DNA of 19,261 nucleotides from contig CAYYNP010000199.1 in NCBI GenBank assembly GCA_964472545.1, forward strand, positions 1 to 19,261, in the 5' to 3' direction. Below are positions 1 through 7,423 of this stretch, in pieces. The notes below the pieces were generated by a model that was not told the origin of the DNA, ran no database searches, and worked only from the letters and a program-made list of their open reading frames with translations. Every line of letters begins with the position of its first letter. Positions within the stretch are counted from its first letter, which is position 1. The DNA comes from CAYYNP01 sp964472545. Lineage in GTDB: Bacteria; Planctomycetota; Planctomycetia; Pirellulales; Thermoguttaceae. Made by a program: the position numbers and the translations under genes.

Positions 1-53
1 TCGGAGCCAGTCCCCGTTTTCCACTCCCGCGAATCGACTTTGCAGTTCTCCTG
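1..53. repeat. Left terminal inverted repeat copy (53 bp)
   Basis: The first 53 bases match the reverse complement of the last 53 bases of the window, with one mismatch at position 16 (G here, C in the reverse complement of the other copy). Beyond base 53 the two flanks diverge at once. The outer end reads TCGGAGCCAGTCCCC. From general memory, not a search, short motifs of this kind recur between genes in planctomycetes. No target-site duplication can be examined because the window stops at the repeat. It may be a dispersed repeat at which assembly stopped, or the end of a mobile segment. Confidence 0.9.
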
Positions 54-61
54 GCGTGAAC

Positions 62-68
62 GGGGGAG
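62..68 (+). promoter_or_regulatory. Shine-Dalgarno-like GGGGGAG before a TTG start
   Basis: GGGGGAG lies six bases before the TTG at 75 and is the main reason to accept that non-ATG start. A rival GGAG at 134-137 lies nine bases before a GTG at 147 in the same frame. Only 21 bases separate the end of the terminal repeat from the TTG, so a promoter for this gene would lie inside the repeat, beyond the window, or downstream of 75 if the GTG is used. Confidence 0.45.
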
Positions 69-74
69 CACGCA

Positions 75-3000
75 TTGAAGGTCTGTGATACAATAAGGGT
101 CTGTGCGTCTGACGAACGTCTGGCTCGGGCAGCGGAGAACGAGCACGTGGGTATTTCGCGCGTAGAGGATCGTGGCTGCCGGCGGCGGTTGACTATCGAG
201 CCGCTCGAGCCGCGGGCGCTGCTCGATGCCGCCGGTCCGGTAGTGATCAACGAGTTCATGGCGGTCAACGCCTCGACGCTGACCGACCTGGACCAGGAGT
301 ATTCCGATTGGATCGAGCTGCACAACGTCTCCGACCGGACGGTGAATCTCGACGGCTGGCACCTGACCGACGAGGCCGACGATCCGACCAAGTGGGACCT
401 GCCCAGCGTCGTGTTGCAGCCGGGGGCGTTCCACGTGGTCTTCGCCTCGGGCAAGGACCGCCGCAATCCGGCCTGGGAACTGCACACGAATTTCAAGCTC
501 AGCGGCGACGGCGAATACCTGGGGCTGATCTTGCCCGACGGGCAGACGGTCGCCCATGAGTACGCCCCGTATCCGCGGCAATCGACCGACGTTTCTTACG
601 GCATGATGCGCGGCGTGGCGGCCCACATGATGCCCGCAGGGGCCGAACTGGCCTTTCACGTTCCCACGGCAGCCGACGGCGAGTTGGGTACCGAGTGGAC
701 CACGGCCGAGTTTAGCGATCCCTCGTGGACGGCCTTTGCCCAGGCGTCGCCGTTGTTGATTACCGAGGCGGGTACCGGCGATCCGGATTACATCGAGATC
801 CAGAACCTCTCGGCCACCTCGGTCAACACGGCCGGTTGGGTGGTGGCGGCCAACGTGGGCACCACCGGCAAGGTCAGCCAGGCACATACGACCCTCTGGC
901 AGCTTCCCGAGGTGATTCCCGCCGGCGAGGTGCTCTATCGTAGCGACGACGCCGAAGACGTGGAGAACTACTTCGGCGGCGAGATCCTCTGGCGCACGAT
1001 CGGCTACGGCTGGGTGATGATCGTCGACGACGTGGGCAACGTGGCCGATTTCGTCGCCTGGGGCTATCCGGTCGAGCAACTCGCGGCGCTGGACCTCGAG
1101 ATTGCCGGTCATCGGGTCACGCTGGGCGACGCCTGGCTCGGCGCCGGCGTGGCCTTGGAATCGGTCACCGGCAAGTCGCTGCAGCGCCACGGTGGCTCCG
1201 ACCACAACAACGCCGACGATTGGGCCTTCCTCGGGCCGATGTCGAAGGGCAATCGAAATACGGGCCTGGCCGATCCCTTTGCGATCGCCGTGGCTACCGG
1301 CATTGGGTTCGACGCGGCCGATACGGGACTGGACAGCGCCGTGCAGATCGACGTCGAGGACGTGCTCTACGGCGTTAACTCCTCGCTGTTGGTCCGGATT
1401 CCCTTCGACCTGCTCGATCTGGAGGCCGTCGACGCGCTGCGGTTGCAGATGAACTACAACGACGGCTTCGTGGCGTATCTCAACGGCCGGCCGGTGGCCA
1501 GCCGCAACACGCCGGCCGCGCTGCCGTGGAACGCGGCGGCCCGCGCGCCGCGCAGCGTGGAGGACTCCCTGCAAACCGAGGTCTTCGACCTGACCGGCTA
1601 CCTGTCTGCCCTGCGGCCGGGCGTCAACGTGCTGGCGATCCATGCGCTGAACGTCGACCGGGACAACGCCAACTTCCTCATTTCGCCCGGGCTGATGACC
1701 GACAGCCGCCAGTATTTCATGAACCCCACGCCGAAGAAGACCAACGTGGCCGGCTTCGTGAATTACGTGGGCGACACGAAGTTCAGCTTTGACCGCGGGT
1801 TCTACGACGCGCCGTTCGACGTGGCGATCACCTCCGACACGCCCGGCGCCACGATCTACTACACGCTCGACGGCAGCCAACCCACCGAAACCCACGGCAT
1901 CCCGTACGACGGCACGCCGCTGCGGATCGAAACCACCGCGGTGTTGCGGGCCGCCGCCTACAAGACCGGCATGGAACCGTCGAACGTCGATACGCAGACG
2001 TACATCTTCCTCAACGACGTGATCCACCAGGACGGCGCGGGGATGCCGGCCTATTGGGGACGCTATGTCCACAACAACCCCGGCCAACTCCGCCCGGCGA
2101 TCTACGACATGGACCCCCGCGTGGTCAACGACCCGCGCTATCGCAACACGATCGTCGACGACCTGCTTTCGATTCCCACGCTTTCGCTCACCCTGGCCCC
2201 GGACGACCTCTGGAGCGAGTCGCGCGGGATCTACGCGAATACGACCGAGGAGGGCCTCGCCTGGGAGCGGCCCGTTTCGGCCGAACTGTTCGACGCCGAC
2301 GGCACCGAGGGCTTTCAGATCGATGCCGGCGCGCGGATCCACGGCGGTTGGGGGCGCCGCCCTTATCAAAACTCGAAGCACTCGTTCCGCTTGATCTTTC
2401 GAGGGCAGTACGGGGCGTCGAAGTTGGACTACCCGTTGTTCGGCGATCAGGCGGCCGACGAGTTCGACACGTTGGTGCTGAGGGCCGGCTTCAACGACTC
2501 CTGGCGGGCCGCGTCGGCCAGCACCACCTATATCCAGGATCGCTGGGCCGCACAGACCCAAAACGAGATGGGCGGATACGGCCCCCACGGCACCTGGGTC
2601 CACCTCTATCTCAACGGGCTGTACTGGGGGTTGTACAACCCGGTCGAGCGCCCCAACGCCGCCTTCGCGGCCAGCTACTTCGGCGGCGACAAGGAAGACT
2701 ACGACGCCTATCGCACGGGCGGGCTGATCGACGGGAACTCGAACTCCTGGAACCAACTCCGCAGCCTGGTCAGACAATCGTCGATCAACTACCCGGCCGT
2801 CGAACGGTTGCTGGATATCCCCCGCTTCATCGACTACGTGATGATCAACCACTACGGGGCCAACTGGGATTGGCCGGGCAACAACTGGTATGCATCGCAC
2901 CGCCGCGGGCTGGCCGGGAAGTGGTATTTCCATAGCTGGGACGCCGAGGGATGTCTCGATCGGGGCGTGTATGAGAATCGGGTCAACGCCAATGCGGGCA

Positions 3001-5894
3001 ATTCGTCGGGCGAAATCTACACCAACCTGCGGCGCGTCGCCGACTTCCGCCTGGCGTTTGCCGACCGCGTACACCGCAACCTGTTCAACGACGGATTGCT
3101 CACGCCCACCGCCAATCGAGACCGGCTCGACTCGATCACCTCGATCATCGATCGGGCGATCGTGGGCGAGTCGGCCCGCTGGGGCGACGGACGCTTCAAC
3201 ACCGGCACGCCGTGTACCCGCGACGGCCACTGGCTGCCGCAGATCAACTACCTCCGCACCACCTACGTCGGCGCACGGACCGCCATCCTCTTGCAGCAGT
3301 ATCGCGACGTCGGCCTCTATCCGCGGACCAACGCTCCGGTCTTCAGCCAACACGGCGGGCCGGTCGATCCGGGGTTCGCCTTGTCGATGACCGCCACGAA
3401 GGGCAAGATCTACTACACGCTCGACGGCTCCGACCCGCGGCTACCGGGCGGCAGTGTCTCGCCCGCCGCAAACCTCTTCGACGGGACCCCGGTCGCCATC
3501 GACGAATCGTATCGGGTGAAGAGCCGCGTGCTCGACGGCGCCACGTGGTCGGCGCTGAACGAGGCCCGGTTCTACGTCGATGTCCCGGCCGGCGCCGACA
3601 ACCTGGCGATCACCGAGATCCACTTCAATCCGGCCGACCCGACGGCCGCCGAACGGGCTGCCCTGCCGCCGCGCGTGCCGGACTACACGGCCGAGGACTT
3701 CGAGTTCATCGAACTCGAGAACATCTCGGCCGACGTGTCGATCGACCTGACCGACGTGGCTTTCACCGACGGCATTGCGTACGAGTTCAACGCCGGTTCG
3801 GTCCGCATGCTCCGGCCGGGCGAATACATCGTAATAGCCAGTAATCCGGCCGCCTTCGAGGCCCGCTACGGCACGGACGTCGACGTGGCCGGGCAATATA
3901 CCGGCAAACTCGACAACGGCGGCGAGCAGATCATCCTCACCGACTATACCGGTCAGCCGATCTTCAACTTCCGCTACGGCGACGGCGACCGCTGGCCCGG
4001 CCGTGCCGACGGCAAGGGCGCGTCGATGCGGTTGGCCGACCCGGACAACACGGCCGCGGATCTCTACGGCACGTCGGACGCCTGGCGATCGAGCGTCCGC
4101 TACGGCGGCACCCCCGGCAATGGCCCGGACGCCGAACTCGGCGTGGTCGTCAACGAAGTGCTCACGCACACGGACTACCCGGAAGTCGACGCCGTCGAGT
4201 TGCACAACGCCAACGCCGGGCCGGTCGACCTCGGCGGTTGGTTCCTCAGCGACCGTTGGGGTTGGGCCCGAAACGAACTCGACGGCGATTACCGCAAGTT
4301 CCGCATCCCGGAAGGCACCTCGATCCCCGCCGGCGGATACGTCACCTTCTACGAGGGACATTACGTCGACGGCAGCGACGTGCTGCAGTTTGACCCGATT
4401 CACGAATTCGGCGGCACCGGCGTCGGCGATTTTGCCCTGAACGGCGCCGAGGGCGACCACGTCTGGCTGATGCAGGCCGACGCGGCGGGCAATCTGCTGC
4501 GATTTGCCGATCACGTGGAGTTCCCCGCGGCAGCCAACGGCGAGACCTTTGGACGAGCGCCCAATGTCGTGGGCGACCTCTACCCGCTGCAAGCCAACAC
4601 CCTCGGCGGTCACAACGCTCCGGCGCGCATCGGCCCGCTGGTAATCGGCGAGGTAATGTACCATCCCGGCAGCGGGGGCGTAATCGATGAGTTCGTCGAG
4701 TTGGTCAACCTCAGCGGTCAAACCGTGCCGCTGTTCGATCCGCTGCGGCCGCTGAATACCTGGCGAATAGGCGGGCTGGGCTTTCGATTCCCCCAGAACG
4801 TCGAGGTGCCGTCCGGCGGCGTGGTGCTCGTGGTGTCGATCGATCCGGACGATTTCCGCACCCGATACAACGTGGCGGCCGACGTGCAGATCTTCGGGCC
4901 GTACGGAGGCTCGCTGGACAACGCTGGCGAGAACGTGCGGCTGCTGCGGCCCGACGCCCCCACGCTCGACGATCCGCCCACCGTGCCGGAGTTGCTGGTC
5001 GACCGGTGCCGCTATCGGCCCGACGGAACCTGGCCCGCCGGAGCCGACGGCTTGGGCGACTCGTTGCATCGGGCGGCAGCCGACGCCGGCGGCACCTACG
5101 CCGCAAGTTGGCAGGCCGCCGCACCCACGCCAGGCGACGCCGCGAACCTGTTTACCACGCGGATCGCCGGCCGCCACGTCTTCTACAACGGTTCGAGTTT
5201 CGACGGAAACGACGCAGCCGCCACGGCGGCCGACGACGCGGCGATCGCCGTCGACAAGACGGCCCTACTGCCCGGCCAAACGGCCACCGGCGACAACTAC
5301 ACCAACTACGGCGCAGGCATCAACGGCCTGATGGTCGACGTCGCCATGCTGCCGCCGGACGTCGTGCCCAGCGCGAGCGACTTCCGCTTCCGCATGGGCA
5401 ACGTCGCCGACCCGGCCGCATGGGGCGCCGCCCCGCAACCGATCGAGGTCACCTTACGACGACAGACCGGCGCCGGCCGTTCCGACCGCATCACGCTGGT
5501 TTGGGCCGACAACGCGATCCGCAACCAGTGGCTGCAAGTGACCGTCGTGGGCACCAATCTCGGCCTGTCGGGCGACGATGTCTTCTACTTCGGCAATGCG
5601 GTCGCCGAGGCCGGCAATTCTGCGGCCGATGCCCAGGTGACCACCACCGATCTGTTGCTGGCGCGGAACAACCCCCGCAGCTTTCTCAACCCGGCCGCCG
5701 TCGACTTCCCCTACGACTACAACCGCGACGGTCGGGTCACCACGACCGACGTCTTGTTGGCACGCAACAACCAGACCAACTTCATCAATCGGCTGCGGCT
5801 GCTGGACCTGGCGCTCATCGGACTACAGGCCGATTTGCCGGCCGAAGACGATCCGATCGAGCAGGCGATCGATGCGCTGGTGGCGGCCCATTGA
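75..5894 (+). CDS. Giant LEPxxLL surface protein: lamin-tail domains, CotH kinase, dockerin
   Basis: A 1,939-residue exported protein. Residues 41-52 carry LEPRALLDA behind an RRR cluster, the N-terminal motif of many planctomycete surface proteins. Domains seen: lamin-tail (LTD) about 56-175 and 226-334; a jelly-roll-like part 410-542 (AYLNGRPVASRN); a chitobiase-C-like segment 571-644 (IYYTLDGSQP); a CotH kinase-like domain about 700-1010; a second chitobiase-C-like segment 1087-1172; three more LTDs starting near 1176, 1357 and 1521; a module from about 1696 typical of planctomycete dockerin proteins; and a dockerin about 1837-1909 (DYNRDGRVTTTD). CotH-like proteins have a protein-kinase fold and phosphorylate secreted substrates. 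Here NWDWPGNNWY (Asp932) and SWDAEG (Asp956) match the expected catalytic and metal-binding aspartates. The start is uncertain: TTG at 75, or GTG at 147, which gives a shorter N-region. Substrate and dockerin partner are unknown, and no cohesin is in the window. Confidence 0.88.
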   Translation: MKVCDTIRVCASDERLARAAENEHVGISRVEDRGCRRRLTIEPLEPRALLDAAGPVVINEFMAVNASTLTDLDQEYSDWIELHNVSDRTVNLDGWHLTDEADDPTKWDLPSVVLQPGAFHVVFASGKDRRNPAWELHTNFKLSGDGEYLGLILPDGQTVAHEYAPYPRQSTDVSYGMMRGVAAHMMPAGAELAFHVPTAADGELGTEWTTAEFSDPSWTAFAQASPLLITEAGTGDPDYIEIQNLSATSVNTAGWVVAANVGTTGKVSQAHTTLWQLPEVIPAGEVLYRSDDAEDVENYFGGEILWRTIGYGWVMIVDDVGNVADFVAWGYPVEQLAALDLEIAGHRVTLGDAWLGAGVALESVTGKSLQRHGGSDHNNADDWAFLGPMSKGNRNTGLADPFAIAVATGIGFDAADTGLDSAVQIDVEDVLYGVNSSLLVRIPFDLLDLEAVDALRLQMNYNDGFVAYLNGRPVASRNTPAALPWNAAARAPRSVEDSLQTEVFDLTGYLSALRPGVNVLAIHALNVDRDNANFLISPGLMTDSRQYFMNPTPKKTNVAGFVNYVGDTKFSFDRGFYDAPFDVAITSDTPGATIYYTLDGSQPTETHGIPYDGTPLRIETTAVLRAAAYKTGMEPSNVDTQTYIFLNDVIHQDGAGMPAYWGRYVHNNPGQLRPAIYDMDPRVVNDPRYRNTIVDDLLSIPTLSLTLAPDDLWSESRGIYANTTEEGLAWERPVSAELFDADGTEGFQIDAGARIHGGWGRRPYQNSKHSFRLIFRGQYGASKLDYPLFGDQAADEFDTLVLRAGFNDSWRAASASTTYIQDRWAAQTQNEMGGYGPHGTWVHLYLNGLYWGLYNPVERPNAAFAASYFGGDKEDYDAYRTGGLIDGNSNSWNQLRSLVRQSSINYPAVERLLDIPRFIDYVMINHYGANWDWPGNNWYASHRRGLAGKWYFHSWDAEGCLDRGVYENRVNANAGNSSGEIYTNLRRVADFRLAFADRVHRNLFNDGLLTPTANRDRLDSITSIIDRAIVGESARWGDGRFNTGTPCTRDGHWLPQINYLRTTYVGARTAILLQQYRDVGLYPRTNAPVFSQHGGPVDPGFALSMTATKGKIYYTLDGSDPRLPGGSVSPAANLFDGTPVAIDESYRVKSRVLDGATWSALNEARFYVDVPAGADNLAITEIHFNPADPTAAERAALPPRVPDYTAEDFEFIELENISADVSIDLTDVAFTDGIAYEFNAGSVRMLRPGEYIVIASNPAAFEARYGTDVDVAGQYTGKLDNGGEQIILTDYTGQPIFNFRYGDGDRWPGRADGKGASMRLADPDNTAADLYGTSDAWRSSVRYGGTPGNGPDAELGVVVNEVLTHTDYPEVDAVELHNANAGPVDLGGWFLSDRWGWARNELDGDYRKFRIPEGTSIPAGGYVTFYEGHYVDGSDVLQFDPIHEFGGTGVGDFALNGAEGDHVWLMQADAAGNLLRFADHVEFPAAANGETFGRAPNVVGDLYPLQANTLGGHNAPARIGPLVIGEVMYHPGSGGVIDEFVELVNLSGQTVPLFDPLRPLNTWRIGGLGFRFPQNVEVPSGGVVLVVSIDPDDFRTRYNVAADVQIFGPYGGSLDNAGENVRLLRPDAPTLDDPPTVPELLVDRCRYRPDGTWPAGADGLGDSLHRAAADAGGTYAASWQAAAPTPGDAANLFTTRIAGRHVFYNGSSFDGNDAAATAADDAAIAVDKTALLPGQTATGDNYTNYGAGINGLMVDVAMLPPDVVPSASDFRFRMGNVADPAAWGAAPQPIEVTLRRQTGAGRSDRITLVWADNAIRNQWLQVTVVGTNLGLSGDDVFYFGNAVAEAGNSAADAQVTTTDLLLARNNPRSFLNPAAVDFPYDYNRDGRVTTTDVLLARNNQTNFINRLRLLDLALIGLQADLPAEDDPIEQAIDALVAAH

Positions 5895-5916
5895 GAAAGT
5901 AGGAGTCTGAGAATTC

Positions 5917-5996
<80 letters not shown>

Positions 5997-6282
5997 AGTT
6001 TCGCCGTTCTTCAACGGGGGCTACTACAACACTGCTTCCGCAAAGCAATGGCACACTCGAACTCTTGGGTCTCGACTCCTTGCGACGTCTGACTCCGCCA
6101 CCAGCACCGCAAGTTTTGCAGCCGCCCGAAATTGCCTACGCGGCACACCCTTCCCCATCCGCGTCTTGCCGAAAGTTCGCATAGGGTGGCCGACCGGATC
6201 GGCCGATGAGTAGAGAAGAGGAGTCGTGCGCGCGACGCGCGGGACGGTCTGCGCCGTGTACGAACCTCTCGGCTGACCACGG
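5997..6282. other. Rest of the 388-bp intergenic gap: degenerate palindromes, no gene
   Basis: No convincing gene; the short ORFs here have no recognisable content or ribosome site. Three small structures were seen. A sequence at 6030-6054 (CACTGCTT ... AAGCAATGGCAC) looks like a decayed relative of the palindrome in the REPIN-like element just upstream. GGCCGA / TCGGCC at 6188-6193 and 6199-6204 is a 6-bp stem with a 5-nt loop. GCGCG CGA CGCGC at 6228-6240 is a short GC hairpin. Any promoter for the WD40 gene should lie here, but no clear -35/-10 pair was found. Confidence 0.5.
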
Positions 6283-7368
6283 ATGGATGCCATGCTCAGA
6301 GCACGTCTTTCGGCCTCGCTCTTGTTGGTGACGGCCTTAACTATCTGTCGTACAACGGTTTGTGCGATCGAAATCGGCGCCGTCGTGGCCCCCGGCCGGG
6401 TGATCGCGGTGGGCGAGGAACAGCCGTCGGAAAAGCCGCCGGTGATTTCCTGCGTTGCGGTCAATCAGGACGGATCGATGATGGCCGTAGTGGGGGACGA
6501 CCACCTGGTGCGGATATTCGACGCCGCCAGCGGCCGCCTGCTTCACCGATTGGTTGGGCATACCGACTGGATTCGCGTGGCGGCCTTTCAGCCCGGCGCG
6601 AATGTGTTGGCCACCGCCGGCGACGATCGCCAGGTTCGGTTCTGGGATCCGGTCAACGGAGAGTTGCTGCGTGAGCTTTCCAAAGGGCAGCATGCGATCT
6701 ACGCGTTGGCCTACAGCCCCGACGGCCGCACGTTGGCCACTGCCGGGTTTGGACAGACAGTACGCGTCTACGACGCGGCCAGCGATCGGCTGTTGCACGA
6801 GTTGGCCACCGCCGGGCCCGACGTCCGTGCGTTGGCCTTCACGCCCGACGGTCTGCAACTGGCGGCCGCCGGACGCCGGGGAGTCGTCGATCGGTGGAAC
6901 GTCGCCACCGGCGAGCCGCTCGAATCGATCGAGGCCTGCCGTCGGCGGATCTCGGCGCTGGCCTATTCACCCGACGGCCGAGTGCTCGTGGCGGCCGGGC
7001 AACACCCGACGGTCCATCTGTTCGATGCGTCGTCCGGCCAACCGCTGGGCGAACTGCCGGAGCGGCCCGGGGCCGTGTTGGCGTTGGCTTTCTGCGAGGG
7101 CGGCGTGCTGGCCTCCGGCGGGAGCGACAACGTGGTGACGTTGTGGGACCTGCCCGGCCGCCGCAGGCTGACGAAGTTGACCGGCCACACCGGCTCGGTC
7201 TCCACACTGGCCTTCCACCCGGCGACCGGCCGGTTGATCTCCGGCAGCTTCGACACCACCACGCGGATTTGGCCCTTGACCCCGCCGGCCAATAACGACG
7301 TCTCGCGGCGCGGCGCTCGGCCGCTTTCGTCGGCGAGCAACGGAATCACGAAGGATCGATGGCAGTAG
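6283..7368 (+). CDS. Exported WD40-repeat protein, seven blades
   Basis: A 361-residue protein made almost entirely of WD40 repeats, expected to form one closed seven-bladed propeller, a scaffold for protein binding with no enzyme signature. Repeats start near VSCVAVN, IRVAAFQ, IYALAYS, VRALAFT, ISALAYS, VLALAFC and VSTLAFH, each ending in an F/Y/WD-type strand such as RFWDPVNGE or TLWDLPGRR. The N-terminus (LSASLLLVTALTI, then VCA before IEIG) looks like a signal peptide, so the propeller acts outside the cytoplasm. The start may be ATG 6283 or ATG 6292 in the same frame; the latter has GGATGG upstream and a tidier signal peptide. The last 30 residues are low complexity. It sits between the two giant LEPxxLL genes, 55 bp before the preferred start of the next; a shared transcript with that gene is possible. 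The binding partner is unknown. Confidence 0.85.
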   Translation: MDAMLRARLSASLLLVTALTICRTTVCAIEIGAVVAPGRVIAVGEEQPSEKPPVISCVAVNQDGSMMAVVGDDHLVRIFDAASGRLLHRLVGHTDWIRVAAFQPGANVLATAGDDRQVRFWDPVNGELLRELSKGQHAIYALAYSPDGRTLATAGFGQTVRVYDAASDRLLHELATAGPDVRALAFTPDGLQLAAAGRRGVVDRWNVATGEPLESIEACRRRISALAYSPDGRVLVAAGQHPTVHLFDASSGQPLGELPERPGAVLALAFCEGGVLASGGSDNVVTLWDLPGRRRLTKLTGHTGSVSTLAFHPATGRLISGSFDTTTRIWPLTPPANNDVSRRGARPLSSASNGITKDRWQ

Positions 7369-7380
7369 AGCCCGGTTCGA

Positions 7381-7397
7381 CGTGCCCCTAGGGCACG
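7381..7397 (+). other. Short hairpin between the WD40 and SdrD_B genes
   Basis: CGTGCCC, loop CTA, GGGCACG forms a perfect 7-bp stem with a 3-nt loop, 12 bases past the WD40 stop. There is no following T-run, so a classical intrinsic terminator is not supported. It would be coding if the next gene began at GTG 7382, but the ribosome site points to GTG 7424, leaving the hairpin intergenic. Confidence 0.4.
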
Positions 7398-7413
7398 CCA
7401 CCGGCAGCAACAC

Positions 7414-7418
7414 GGAGG
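7414..7418 (+). promoter_or_regulatory. Shine-Dalgarno GGAGG deciding the start of the SdrD_B gene
   Basis: GGAGG is followed by five bases (TTGAC) and then GTG at 7424. The alternative in-frame GTG at 7382 has no comparable upstream site and would begin inside a hairpin. The protein is therefore taken to start at 7424, fourteen codons inside the longest open frame. Confidence 0.75.
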
Positions 7419-7423
7419 TTGAC

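Noticed and set aside
3441..5177. A 578-codon minus-strand frame inside the lamin-tail/CotH gene
   Set aside because: It is antisense to lamin-tail domains, has repetitive Val/Gly/Arg/Asp composition and shows no domain; it is a coding shadow.
5585..5800. The dockerin as evidence of a cellulosome
   Set aside because: No cohesin or scaffoldin is in the window, and dockerins of this type occur widely in planctomycete surface proteins without a known cellulosome.
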